NCBI GenBank assembly: GCA_965660165.1
Contig: CBFHYU010000003.1
Coordinates: 1 to 64,000 of the forward strand
Origin: WTJO01 sp965660165
GTDB taxonomy: Bacteria > Pseudomonadota > Alphaproteobacteria > Puniceispirillales > Puniceispirillaceae
DNA length: 64,000 nt
Direction: 5' to 3'
Part shown: piece after piece, positions 42,200 through 51,547 of the stretch
How positions within the stretch are numbered: position 1 is the stretch's first letter
Layout: each line of letters opens with the position of its first letter
The notes under the pieces: model-generated
Database searches by the model: none
The model's input: the letters and a program-made list of their open reading frames with translations, nothing else
Told to the model about the DNA's origin: nothing
Made by a program: the position numbers and the translations under genes

Positions 42200-42985
42200 A
42201 TGCCAGATGATATTATTGAAAAGCGAAGCGGTCATACGCAATCCGTGTCACGGGCGCTTGGGTTACTTATTGAATTGGCGAATGAAGTTGAAGGGCTGAA
42301 CCTGTCTGAGCTAGCTCGGCGGGTCGGGCTTGCCCCATCAACAGCGCATCGCTTGCTGACCACACTTCAGCTAGATCAATTTGTCCGCTTTGAAGATGGG
42401 CGTTGGCTTATCGGCGTGCAAAGCTTTAATGTTGGCTCATCTTATCTGAGAGCAAAAGATATTAGCTATATGGCGCGTCCGTATCTCAGAATGCTGATGC
42501 AACAAACTGGTGAGACGACCAATCTTGCGCTGGTGGAAGATGGCGAGCTGGTCTATCTTGCGCAAAATGAATGTCCTGAATTGATGCGCGCATTAGCACG
42601 TCCTGGCGCAAAAGCGCCCTTGACCTGTTCTGCTGTGGGCAAGGTATGTCTTGCATTCATGCCCCGAAAAGAGGCGATTGATCTGATAAAATCAGTCGGC
42701 ATTGTTCAGATGACTTCAAAAAGCCATGTGACGCTAGATAGTTTGGTGGCAGAGCTTGACGTTATCGCAAAGCGGCAATTTGCGTATGATAATGAAGAAC
42801 ATTCAGACGGCTTGCGGTGCGTAGCCGCGCCCTTATTCAGCAAAGGTGCTGGCGTGATAGGTGCGTTATCTGTCTCAGGGCCTTCGGTGCGAGTCTCAGA
42901 ACCAACAATGGCACAATTTGGCCGTGTGGTGAGGCAGACTGCCCAAGATTTATCAAAAGCACTTGGCGGAAGCTGGCCTGAATAA
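42200..42985 (+). CDS. IclR-family transcriptional regulator
   Basis: This 261-residue protein has the IclR layout: QSVSRALGLLIELAN and a winged helix-turn-helix LNLSELARRVGLAPSTAHRLLTTL near residues 33-56, and a GAF-like effector domain from about 80. The latter contains ETTNLALVEDGELVYLAQ, CSAVGKVCLAFMP and a GLRCVAAPLFSKGAGVIGALSVSGP stretch. IclR proteins usually control adjacent catabolic genes; the divergent oxygenase and the ABC/MmgE genes are the natural candidates. GAGGACAC precedes the ATG. Confidence 0.92.
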   Translation: MPDDIIEKRSGHTQSVSRALGLLIELANEVEGLNLSELARRVGLAPSTAHRLLTTLQLDQFVRFEDGRWLIGVQSFNVGSSYLRAKDISYMARPYLRMLMQQTGETTNLALVEDGELVYLAQNECPELMRALARPGAKAPLTCSAVGKVCLAFMPRKEAIDLIKSVGIVQMTSKSHVTLDSLVAELDVIAKRQFAYDNEEHSDGLRCVAAPLFSKGAGVIGALSVSGPSVRVSEPTMAQFGRVVRQTAQDLSKALGGSWPE

Positions 42986-42990
42986 TCAGG

Positions 42991-43686
42991 CTAGTTAGCT
43001 GAATTTTGATAGTGTCTAACCAGTCTGGTTAGCCTGTTGATATATCTGTCATGAAATCCAGCCTCTTTGAGGGCTTGAGCTGTTTCAAACAGATAATCCC
43101 AGCATGGGCCAACAAACCCGCTTGCTTTGGCGATGATCGAGGCTGTTTGTTCTTCTGTTAATTTGCCAGCATAGCTTGGAATGCCTCTGCGAACAACAAA
43201 GCATAGCGCTTTTACATTCTCGCCTGTTTGCAATTTACACTGTATCCATTTTGGGTAATAGCTATTGCTTAGCATTTCACGCTTCCACAAAATATCAAGC
43301 TCAGCAGGCGCTATCTGTGCCTTTATCTTAAAGGCATGACCTCTGACAGACCCGCCCCTGTCAAGGGCAAGTACTAGTCCTGGAAAATCTGGCGAGCCAC
43401 GTCCAATGCGTGTCCATAAACAAAACCGTTTATGATATCCAAAAATTTGGGCTGGTTGCCTGTGAACAAAATCCAGTAACGGATTCCAGATAAGTGAGCC
43501 ATAGCCAAACACCCATATATCAGGGCCACGATACCCATCTGGCAAAATAGCGCGCCGCGAGTCTATCAGCTCTTCAGTGCTTAATACCTTGCTTTCAGCG
43601 CCATCACGCGACAGTGCGAGTTGCTGGACAGTGCCATCTAACAGCATATCACGGCTTAATCTTTGATGAGGGGGGGTATCCTGCAC
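42991..43686 (-). CDS. chaC: Glutathione-specific gamma-glutamylcyclotransferase (ChaC family)
   Basis: ChaC enzymes split glutathione into 5-oxoproline and Cys-Gly in the cytoplasm. The 231-residue protein has the substrate loop VFGYGSLIWNP near residues 59-69, then GYHKRFCLWTRIGRGSPDFPGLVLALD and KREMLSNSYYPKW; a glutamate in the GRGSPDFPG...RGxAF block and E at WKREM fit the family. The start is GTG at 43686; the next in-frame ATG at 43647 would cut only the non-conserved N-terminus, so the start is uncertain. Ends six bases from the IclR stop. Confidence 0.88.
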   Translation of the reverse strand: MQDTPPHQRLSRDMLLDGTVQQLALSRDGAESKVLSTEELIDSRRAILPDGYRGPDIWVFGYGSLIWNPLLDFVHRQPAQIFGYHKRFCLWTRIGRGSPDFPGLVLALDRGGSVRGHAFKIKAQIAPAELDILWKREMLSNSYYPKWIQCKLQTGENVKALCFVVRRGIPSYAGKLTEEQTASIIAKASGFVGPCWDYLFETAQALKEAGFHDRYINRLTRLVRHYQNSAN

Positions 43687-43724
43687 GGTACTGGTAACGC
43701 TCCTGTTTCTAACAGCTTGATAGC

Positions 43725-44570
43725 TTATTCCTCATCATCATGTCGTTGATAGACAACACGCTGAGGGAATGGAATTTCGATATTATGGGCATCTAGAACA
43801 GATTTTAGTCTTCTGTTCAAATCCCATGATAGAGGGAAGAAATTCTCAAAATTAGCATATAGTCTTAGCCTGACAGTAATCACGCTATCATCATAAGATA
43901 CAACCAAAAATACAGGCGCTGGATCTTTCAATACACGGCTATCTTCTGCCAAGCTTAACAAGGCTTTTTCGGCGATATCAAAATCGGTATTATAGCCAAC
44001 CCCGATATCAATATCCATCCTGCGACTATCCAATTTATTGTGATTGATAATGGTGGAAGACCAAATAGATGAATTTGGTAGCGAGATAAATACATTATCA
44101 AAGGTAATAATGGTGGTAGTAAATAGCCCAATTTCTTTAACCGTGCCTGAAAGCCCGTTTGTTTCTATCCAGTTTCCTGCCTCAAACGGGCGCAATATCA
44201 ACAACATGACACCTGCCGCCACATTCGATAACGTGCCCTGAAGTGCAAGACCAATTGCCAAGCCTGCTGCACCAAGCACAGCGATAACAGAGGTTGTTTC
44301 AACACCAAACTGGCTAAGCGTAATGATGATGGTGATGACAATGACAGCATATTTGGTCACAGCCGCCGCAACAGGGGTAAGGGTAGCATCTTTGCGCGGC
44401 ATCCTGTTCAGTAGGCTATAAACAGCTTTTGAGGCTCTTGACGCAAGCCAAAGCCCAATAATAAGCGTGCCAATCCCTGCAAATATATTGACGCTATATT
44501 GCACCATCAATTCGGCTATCTGGGCGCTGATTATGGCAAGCTGATCTATAGAGTTGGAAATTTCGTTCAT
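43725..44570 (-). CDS. mscS: Small-conductance mechanosensitive channel (MscS family)
   Basis: This 281-residue channel is close in size to E. coli MscS. It has three N-terminal hydrophobic segments, the pore-lining TM3 with GLALQGTLSNVAAGVMLLILRPFEAGNWIE near residues 105-134, and the cytoplasmic beta domain with FDNVFISLPNSSIWSSTI. It releases solutes on osmotic downshift. It stands alone, followed by chaC after 38 bases. Confidence 0.93.
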   Translation of the reverse strand: MNEISNSIDQLAIISAQIAELMVQYSVNIFAGIGTLIIGLWLASRASKAVYSLLNRMPRKDATLTPVAAAVTKYAVIVITIIITLSQFGVETTSVIAVLGAAGLAIGLALQGTLSNVAAGVMLLILRPFEAGNWIETNGLSGTVKEIGLFTTTIITFDNVFISLPNSSIWSSTIINHNKLDSRRMDIDIGVGYNTDFDIAEKALLSLAEDSRVLKDPAPVFLVVSYDDSVITVRLRLYANFENFFPLSWDLNRRLKSVLDAHNIEIPFPQRVVYQRHDDEE

Positions 44571-44775
44571 CTAACTGTCCTTATAATCTCTGATTCGCAT
44601 AGTATCTTTTTCTTCAAGAACAAGAAAGTGATAAGATATACTGAATGATTATTATAGGTACTCAAAGCACGATTGAGAAGAGGTCTATCATTCTTGCCCA
44701 AAACAGCGCTAATTAAGGGGCAGAAGTAATAGTTTGGATTGAGTTTTGACAGTTTTTAGGGCAGTATCCCGTGCT

Positions 44776-45765
44776 ATGACATCTATTGAGACACCACAGA
44801 CAAAAATCATTGACTGGCAATGGGGAGACGCGCCGCTAACATCTGGGGCGCTGGTATGTGCTATTGGCAATTTTGACGGGGTGCATACAGGCCATCAGAT
44901 GATTATCTCTCAGGCTGTCCAGAAAGCCAAGTCTGAGAATATTGGCGCTTGTGTTGTTACCTTTTCGCCTCACCCCCGCCACTATTTTAGGCGAGATGAT
45001 GCGCCATTTTTGTTGATGGATGAGCGCGATAAAACAAGCCGCATTGCCTCGTTGGGGGTGGATTATATTATCAGAGTTGCCTTTAATGCAGCGCTGCAGC
45101 AGATGACAGCACAGCAATTTGTTGAAGATGTGCTGGTTAATCATTTAGGCATAAAATTTTTATTTGCGGGCTCGGATTTTGCATTTGGCAATGCGCGTGA
45201 GGGCAATATTGCTAGCTTGCAATCAGCACAGATGCAGACACCGCTCTCAGCCACAGCTGTCACATTGGTAACAGATGATAATAAGATGGTGGTATCATCA
45301 TCACGTATCAGGGCAGCATTACAGGCAGGTCAGGTCGGCTTAGCAGCAGATATGCTAGGCGCCCCGCATCAGATTTCTGGCATTGTAGCACAGGGCGATC
45401 AGCGTGGACGGCTATTGGATTTTCCAACTGCCAATCTTGATATGAAACAGTATCTTCATCCTGCATTCGGGGTCTATGCTATTACCGCATGGCTACCAGA
45501 TAATCCAGAAATGGGTGTGATGAGGGGGGTATGTAATATCGGACAGCGCCCAACGGTTAATGATAGAGGCGTGCTTGCAGAAGCGCATCTGTTTGACTTT
45601 CAGGATGATATTTATGGCCAGCGTCTGACGATTGCCCTGATTGACTATATCAGGGCAGAACAGAAATTCCCGTCTCTTGAAGCGCTGAAACAGCAGATAG
45701 AGTCAGATTGCCATACTGCCAGACAAATTTTTAAGGAAATTGACGCTGATAGCTTTGCGTCTTAA
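44776..45765 (+). CDS. ribF: Riboflavin kinase / FMN adenylyltransferase
   Basis: RibF makes FMN and FAD from riboflavin. The 329-residue protein has an N-terminal nucleotidyltransferase domain (AIGNFDGVHTGHQ near residues 30-42; SPHPRHYF; FAGSDFAFG; SSSRIR) and a C-terminal kinase domain (GDQRGRLLDFPTANL near residue 215, then GVCNIGQRPT). I chose the ATG at 44776; a TTG at 44746 extends the frame but precedes the domain. No FMN riboswitch is seen upstream. ileS follows, 45 bases on, as in many proteobacteria (ribF-ileS-lspA). Confidence 0.94.
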   Translation: MTSIETPQTKIIDWQWGDAPLTSGALVCAIGNFDGVHTGHQMIISQAVQKAKSENIGACVVTFSPHPRHYFRRDDAPFLLMDERDKTSRIASLGVDYIIRVAFNAALQQMTAQQFVEDVLVNHLGIKFLFAGSDFAFGNAREGNIASLQSAQMQTPLSATAVTLVTDDNKMVVSSSRIRAALQAGQVGLAADMLGAPHQISGIVAQGDQRGRLLDFPTANLDMKQYLHPAFGVYAITAWLPDNPEMGVMRGVCNIGQRPTVNDRGVLAEAHLFDFQDDIYGQRLTIALIDYIRAEQKFPSLEALKQQIESDCHTARQIFKEIDADSFAS

Positions 45766-45810
45766 AGAGTAACATAAATTCAGGCTGTTTAACGCTTAAC
45801 AGGTACTATT

Positions 45811-48594
45811 ATGGATTATAAACACACCGTATTTCTTCCAAAAACAGATTTTCCTATGCGGGGAGGCTTGCCTAAGAAAGAGCCTGAAATTTTGGCACGC
45901 TGGGCAGAGCTTGATATTTATGGCCAGCTTCGCAAGGCACGTGCTGATGCACCTAAATTTGTTTTGCATGACGGGCCGCCCTATGCAAATGGCAATTTGC
46001 ATATTGGCCATGCGCTTAACAAGATTTTGAAAGATGTTATCAACAGATCACAGTCTATGCTTGGCAAAAATGCGAATTATGTACCTGGCTGGGATTGTCA
46101 TGGCTTGCCTATCGAATGGAAAATTGAAGAACAATATCGCAAAAAAGGCAAGGATAAGGACGAGGTGCCGATAGCAGAATTCAGACAGGAATGTCGAGAA
46201 TTTGCGGCGCACTGGATGGGGGTTCAATCAGAAGAATTTCAGCGGCTAGGTGTGCTAGGGGACTGGCAGAATCCGTATCAGACAATGAAATTTGAATCTG
46301 AAGCGATTATTGCCGCTGAGATTGGCAAGTTTTTGATGAATGGTGGGCTATATCGCGGCTCTAAGCCTGTGATGTGGTCGCCTGTTGAAAAAACAGCACT
46401 TGCAGAAGCAGAAGTAGAATATTCAGATCATAAATCTGTTACCATCTATGCGAATTTCACATTGCGTAGCTCAGCTATTGATGCGCTGATTGGCACAAAG
46501 CTGGTTATCTGGACAACAACCCCATGGACTATGCCAGGCAACAGGGCAATGGCATGTGGTGCAGATATTGCCTATAGCGCATTGAAAATTGAGCAGGTAG
46601 CTGATGGCAGTCTGGCCAAAATCGGCGATGTGATCTGCCTAGCAGATGATCTTATTGAGAATGTCTGCGCTGAAACTGGCATTCTGGCAAGCTCGGTGGT
46701 GCATCAATTTAAGGGGGCAGAACTTGAGGGCAGTATCGCCTCTCATCCGCTTGCAGAACAGGGATATAGCCATGATGTGCCCGTATTGTTGGCAGATTAT
46801 GTCACCACAGATCAAGGTACTGGATTTGTGCATATTGCCCCTGGTCATGGCCCTGAAGATTACCAGCTTGCCCATCTTGTACATGGTATAGAAGTGCCTG
46901 ATACGGTAGGTGAAGATGGGGTGCTTGCCAGTCATTTGCCGCTATTTGGCGGGTGTCATGTGTTGCGTGATAACCAAAAGATCGCAGATGTGATGGCAGA
47001 ACATGGCGGGCTTATCGGAATTGGATCGCTGGTGCATTCATACCCGCATTCATGGCGGTCTCATGCGCCTGTGATTTACCGTAATGCAACCCAATGGTTT
47101 GTATCTATGGGCGATAACAATCACGGCGGACTGCGCTCAACAGCACTGGATGCGTTGTCAAAAACAGCCTTTTATCCGCCAGCGGGCAAAAGACGTCTTA
47201 GCTCGATGATCGAAAACAGACCTGACTGGTGCTTGTCGCGCCAACGCGCATGGGGTGTGCCAATAGCGGTATTTTATCACAAACAGACAGGTGAGCCATT
47301 GCGAGATCAGGCAGTGATTGACAGAATAGTGGATGCCTTCAAACAAGAAGGATGTGATGCGTGGTTTACCTCGCCAGCTAGCCGCTTTTTGGGCAATGAT
47401 TATCATGCAGATGAATATGTTCAGGTGATGGATATTGCTGATGTGTGGTTTGATTCAGGCTCTACCCATGCGTTTGTGCTAGAACAGCGTGATGATTTAC
47501 AAAGCCCTGCTGATCTCTATCTTGAAGGCTCTGATCAGCATCGAGGCTGGTTTCATTCCAGCTTGCTTCAAAGTTGCGGCACCAGAGGGGTAGCCCCGTA
47601 TAAAGGCGTGCTAACACATGGCTTTGTGCTAGATGAGCAAGGCCGCAAAATGTCGAAATCACTTGGCAATGTCATTGCGCCACAAAAAGTGATTGAACAG
47701 AATGGTGCAGATATTCTCAGGCTTTGGGTGGTTAGCTCTGACTATTATGATGATCTGCGTATTGGCCAAGAAATTATTAAAAGACAGTCTGATCATTATC
47801 GCCGCATTCGCAATACCTTGCGCTATCTGCTTGGTGCGCTAGATGGCTATGATGCAACAGCCGAAGCTGTATCAGCTGAGCAGATGCCAGAGCTAGAACG
47901 CTGGGTAATGCACAGACTTTCTATGCTGGATAGACAGATTCGCAAGAAAACGCAAAGCTATGATTTTCATGGCATTTTTACAGCTTTGCATGATTTCTGT
48001 AATAGCGATTTATCTGCATTCTATTTTGATATCAGAAAAGACAGCCTATATTGTGATAGTGCAGATAGTCTGCAACGACAGGCTTGCCGTACCGTAATGG
48101 ATAGCACATTGCGTGCGCTAATAAGCTGGATTGCGCCTATCTTATGTTTTACCGCAGATGAAGCATGGCTTGCCTACACCCAAGATGAGACTGATTCAAT
48201 TCATCTTCATGGCTATGCCGAGATAGATTCAGGCTGGCAGGATGATGCGCTATATGAAAAATGGAGCCGCATTCGCCATATTCGCTCAGCTGTAACAACT
48301 GCGCTTGAAACAGCCCGAAATGACGGGATAATCGGTGGTAGCCTGTCTGCTACAGTGAAGCTTGAGCTATCATCTTCAGATGCCAGCTTGTTTGAGAATA
48401 TGGATATTGCCGCCCTATTTATTACCTCTGATGCTGAATTAGCCATCTCAGATACTGATGAGATTAAGGTGCATGTAGCGCGGGCAACAGGGGGGAAATG
48501 TGCCAGATGCTGGAAGCTAGTCAGCACTATCGCTGAAGATGATGAGGATAGCATTTGCAGCAGATGTGAGGATGTGGTGGCCAGGTTACCATGA
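45811..48594 (+). CDS. ileS: Isoleucyl-tRNA synthetase
   Basis: IleS charges tRNA-Ile and edits valine. The 927-residue class I enzyme starts with FPMRGGLPKKEPEI, has the HIGH motif in GNLHIGHALNK near residue 66, an editing domain with TTTPWTMPGN near 232, KMSKS in GRKMSKSLGNV near 615, and a C-terminal zinc ribbon with Cys-x2-Cys pairs (CARCW near 897, CSRCE near 917). The zinc ribbon marks the eubacterial form without the eukaryote-like mupirocin-resistant features. lspA overlaps its stop in ATGA. Confidence 0.97.
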   Translation: MDYKHTVFLPKTDFPMRGGLPKKEPEILARWAELDIYGQLRKARADAPKFVLHDGPPYANGNLHIGHALNKILKDVINRSQSMLGKNANYVPGWDCHGLPIEWKIEEQYRKKGKDKDEVPIAEFRQECREFAAHWMGVQSEEFQRLGVLGDWQNPYQTMKFESEAIIAAEIGKFLMNGGLYRGSKPVMWSPVEKTALAEAEVEYSDHKSVTIYANFTLRSSAIDALIGTKLVIWTTTPWTMPGNRAMACGADIAYSALKIEQVADGSLAKIGDVICLADDLIENVCAETGILASSVVHQFKGAELEGSIASHPLAEQGYSHDVPVLLADYVTTDQGTGFVHIAPGHGPEDYQLAHLVHGIEVPDTVGEDGVLASHLPLFGGCHVLRDNQKIADVMAEHGGLIGIGSLVHSYPHSWRSHAPVIYRNATQWFVSMGDNNHGGLRSTALDALSKTAFYPPAGKRRLSSMIENRPDWCLSRQRAWGVPIAVFYHKQTGEPLRDQAVIDRIVDAFKQEGCDAWFTSPASRFLGNDYHADEYVQVMDIADVWFDSGSTHAFVLEQRDDLQSPADLYLEGSDQHRGWFHSSLLQSCGTRGVAPYKGVLTHGFVLDEQGRKMSKSLGNVIAPQKVIEQNGADILRLWVVSSDYYDDLRIGQEIIKRQSDHYRRIRNTLRYLLGALDGYDATAEAVSAEQMPELERWVMHRLSMLDRQIRKKTQSYDFHGIFTALHDFCNSDLSAFYFDIRKDSLYCDSADSLQRQACRTVMDSTLRALISWIAPILCFTADEAWLAYTQDETDSIHLHGYAEIDSGWQDDALYEKWSRIRHIRSAVTTALETARNDGIIGGSLSATVKLELSSSDASLFENMDIAALFITSDAELAISDTDEIKVHVARATGGKCARCWKLVSTIAEDDEDSICSRCEDVVARLP

Positions 48595-49094
48595 TGCACA
48601 ATCTGCCTGCGCTTCCCATTCTGATCCGATTTTTGGTGATTGCTATCATTGTGCTATGCTGTGATATGCTGACAAAGCATATTGCGCTTGATACAATTTT
48701 TGCCACAAATACGGTTGTTACTGTTACGCCATTTCTGAATTTTACCCCTGTCTGGAATGAGGGTGTTTCGTTCGGCTTATTTTCTGAATATCCAGACGTC
48801 ACAAATATGATTGTGCCTGTATTTGCGCTGTTTGTAATTGGCTGGTTAATTACAGAATTAAAAGAATCAGGCCTTATCCAGCAAATTGGCGCTGGATGTA
48901 TTTGTGGCGGGGCAAATGGCAATATAGTAGATAGATTCAGATTCAACAAAGTGGTTGATTTTATTGATCTGCACATTGGTGGATTGCATTGGCCAGCATT
49001 TAATATCGCTGATGCTGCAATTTTTATCGGGGTAATATTATGGCTATATGCTATGATGTTCTTACAAAATACTAGCGATATTATGCGCGATTAG
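48591..49094 (+). CDS. lspA: Lipoprotein signal peptidase (SPase II)
   Basis: LspA cleaves lipoprotein signal peptides after diacylglycerol transfer. The 167-residue membrane protein has four hydrophobic segments, NFTPVWNEGVSFGLF near residues 50-64, and the two catalytic aspartates in GNIVDRF near 111 and FNIADAAIF near 137. The usual GGALGN reads GGANGN here, a mild change. It is translationally coupled to ileS, and the next gene encodes a lipoprotein that is a likely substrate. Confidence 0.95.
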   Translation: MMHNLPALPILIRFLVIAIIVLCCDMLTKHIALDTIFATNTVVTVTPFLNFTPVWNEGVSFGLFSEYPDVTNMIVPVFALFVIGWLITELKESGLIQQIGAGCICGGANGNIVDRFRFNKVVDFIDLHIGGLHWPAFNIADAAIFIGVILWLYAMMFLQNTSDIMRD

Positions 49095-49107
49095 ATAGGA
49101 TAATGGG

Positions 49108-49665
49108 ATGACCAGATTATCATCACACAAATACGATAAGGGTTCTGTATCATCTAAAGTGACATGGCTTGTGCTGGCAACATGTCTGCTTGGTCTTGGC
49201 GGTTGCTCTGATTTTAATAAGGCGATTGGCAAGCAGAAATCTGCCCCAGATGAATTTGAAGTGGTGGTGCGCCCGCCATTGTCTTTGCCGCCGCAATTCG
49301 CAGTTAGACCGTCTGATGATACCATATCCCAAACAGCTGCTTCAACTAGCTCAGCAAATGCCCAAGCCTCATCATTGCTGAAATCTCGTAATACAGATGC
49401 CTCAGGCTATAATCAGGTATTTAATCTTGATGCGATTGAAGAGGATATCCGCACGAAGGTGGATGAAGAAACAGCTGGCATTCAGACAGAACGCCGCCTG
49501 CCATTGCAGATTATTTTTGGCGGTGTGCCAAATGTAGGGCCTGTGCTGAATCAGATGGAAGAGGATGCGCGTATCCGCAAAAATAAATTGCAGAATAAAC
49601 CGCTTACCGAAGGCACAACCCCCGCGATTGACGAGGTGCTGGGTGACCCTGTTTCTATTGAATAG
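49108..49665 (+). CDS. DUF3035 lipoprotein (BamF-like)
   Basis: This 185-residue protein has a lipoprotein signal: a basic start, a hydrophobic core and lipobox LGLGGC with the modified Cys near residue 33. The signature PDEFEVVVRPPLSLPPQF near residues 47-64 defines DUF3035, a family of alphaproteobacterial lipoproteins found with the outer-membrane assembly (BAM) machinery and named BamF in Caulobacter. The remainder is predicted to be mostly disordered. A role in outer-membrane protein assembly is inferred from that family. It follows lspA after 13 bases. Confidence 0.85.
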   Translation: MTRLSSHKYDKGSVSSKVTWLVLATCLLGLGGCSDFNKAIGKQKSAPDEFEVVVRPPLSLPPQFAVRPSDDTISQTAASTSSANAQASSLLKSRNTDASGYNQVFNLDAIEEDIRTKVDEETAGIQTERRLPLQIIFGGVPNVGPVLNQMEEDARIRKNKLQNKPLTEGTTPAIDEVLGDPVSIE

Positions 49666-49681
49666 CAATAGCTGAATTGAC

Positions 49682-51547
49682 ATGACTGCCAGTGAAATCA
49701 GAAAGCTACCTGAACATCTGGTAAACCAAATCGCTGCAGGTGAAGTGATTGAACGACCTGCCAGCGCGCTCAAAGAACTTGTTGAAAATGCGATTGATTC
49801 AGGGGCTAGCCAGATTGACATAACGCTGGAAGCAGGCGGCATTGATGCTATTACTGTGCGTGATAATGGGCGCGGTATGACCAAGGATGAGCTAGCATTG
49901 GCCGTGCAGCGTCATGCCACCTCAAAATTGCCAGATAATAATTTATTCGCTATCCAGCATTTTGGTTTTAGAGGCGAGGCATTGCCATCAATAGGGTCTG
50001 TTGCCAGACTTAGCCTGTCATCCTCTAGTGCAGGCGATACCCATGGCTGGCAGTTAATTATCAGACATGGCAAGATAGCAGAGGTTGAGCCAACAAGCCT
50101 GTCTGAAGGCACTATCATTCATGTCTCAGAGTTGTTTCATGAAGTGCCTGCCAGACGCAAATTTTTGAAAACCCAACGAACAGAAGCTGCACAATGCTAT
50201 GAAATTGTGCGCTGTCTTGCGATGAGCGCACCTCAGATCGGCGTGAGCCTGACAGATTCAGGGCGAAAGATTCTGTCACTGCCTGCCTGTACCGCCCAGC
50301 TTGATAGCTCGGACAGGCATAGTGCCAGTCTGCAACGTATTGGCCAGATAATCGGAACAGCATTCGCTGCTGAAGCTGCGATTATATCTGCGCATCGAGA
50401 GCATATCTCGCTCACTGGACTTGCTGGATTGCCGACGATGAACCGCGCTACAACAGCAGGGCTATATTTATTTGTCAATGGCAGGCCTGTCAGAGATAGA
50501 CAATTGCTTGGTGCGGTGCGAGCAGGCTATCTTGATATGTTGCCGCGTGGCCGCCATCCGCTTGTGGTATTATTTATTACGGTTGACCCTGAAGAAGTTG
50601 ATGTGAATGTGCATCCTGCCAAAGCTGAAGTGCGGTTTCGGAATGTAGCGCATGTCAGAGGCTTGATTGTGGCTACCCTGTCATCTGCCTTGCGAGAGGC
50701 TGGCAAAACTAGCACAGAGGAAGGCGCTTCTCAGGCATTGCGGCAATTTAGCCATCAGCCTATACAGCCCGCAAGCTATGCCAGCCCCAAACAAGCATTT
50801 CAGTTTCAGGCGCGCCAGCACGCCGCACCAGCCTATCAGGGCAGAACATCCTTTCTGGATAATAGCCCGCCACAAGCGCGCACATTTGAGGCTAGCCATA
50901 GCCAGCTTCCTGCCCACAATAGTGTCCACAATAGCGCCCCTAATAGTGCCAATGAGTCCTATAATAATTTTCCTCTCGGGGCAGCAAAAGCGCAGATAAA
51001 TGAAACCTATATTGTTGCTGAAACTGAGCGTGAGCTTGTGCTGATTGACCAGCATGCCGCGCATGAGCGCATTGTTATGGAACAGATGAAAACAGCATTA
51101 GCGCAAGGTAATGTTGCCAGTCAGGCATTGCTATTACCTGAGATAGTCGAGCTTGCAGGGGATCATTATGAAGCTATTTTGGGCTATGCAGACCAGCTTG
51201 CTAAGATGGGGTTATGTGTTGAAAGCTTTGGTGAGGGCGCAATTATGGTACGCCAGACACCTGCAATTCTAGGGCAGGTAAATGCGGAAACTTTGCTTCG
51301 TGATGTCGCAGAAGAGCTTGTACAGATTGGTGTCAGCACAGCGTTAGAACAGAAAATTTCACACATATTGGCAACGATTTCATGTCATGGCTCTATCAGA
51401 GCAGGCAGACGTCTTGGTATAGATGAGATGAATGCCTTATTGCGGCAGATGGAACAGACGCCAGGTTCAGGGCAATGTAATCATGGACGGCCGACCTATA
51501 TCACGCTTAGCCATGATGATCTGGAAAAGCTATTTGAACGGCGCTAG
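49682..51547 (+). CDS. mutL: DNA mismatch repair protein MutL
   Basis: MutL couples mismatch recognition by MutS to strand removal. The 621-residue protein has the GHKL ATPase motifs ELVENAIDSGA near residue 36, DNGRGMT near 60 and GFRGEALPSI near 98. A low-complexity linker (about 335-430) follows, with three NSxxNS-like steps. The C-terminal domain has DQHAAHERIVME near residue 455, which fits the endonuclease motif DQHAx2Ex4E, and CNHGRP near 598. This points to a nicking MutL, as expected in a lineage without MutH. The stop abuts the rsmD stop. Confidence 0.96.
   Translation: MTASEIRKLPEHLVNQIAAGEVIERPASALKELVENAIDSGASQIDITLEAGGIDAITVRDNGRGMTKDELALAVQRHATSKLPDNNLFAIQHFGFRGEALPSIGSVARLSLSSSSAGDTHGWQLIIRHGKIAEVEPTSLSEGTIIHVSELFHEVPARRKFLKTQRTEAAQCYEIVRCLAMSAPQIGVSLTDSGRKILSLPACTAQLDSSDRHSASLQRIGQIIGTAFAAEAAIISAHREHISLTGLAGLPTMNRATTAGLYLFVNGRPVRDRQLLGAVRAGYLDMLPRGRHPLVVLFITVDPEEVDVNVHPAKAEVRFRNVAHVRGLIVATLSSALREAGKTSTEEGASQALRQFSHQPIQPASYASPKQAFQFQARQHAAPAYQGRTSFLDNSPPQARTFEASHSQLPAHNSVHNSAPNSANESYNNFPLGAAKAQINETYIVAETERELVLIDQHAAHERIVMEQMKTALAQGNVASQALLLPEIVELAGDHYEAILGYADQLAKMGLCVESFGEGAIMVRQTPAILGQVNAETLLRDVAEELVQIGVSTALEQKISHILATISCHGSIRAGRRLGIDEMNALLRQMEQTPGSGQCNHGRPTYITLSHDDLEKLFERR

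Noticed and set aside
44571..44775. FMN riboswitch before ribF
   Set aside because: None of the conserved FMN-element segments is visible, and the region is AT-rich without the expected stems.
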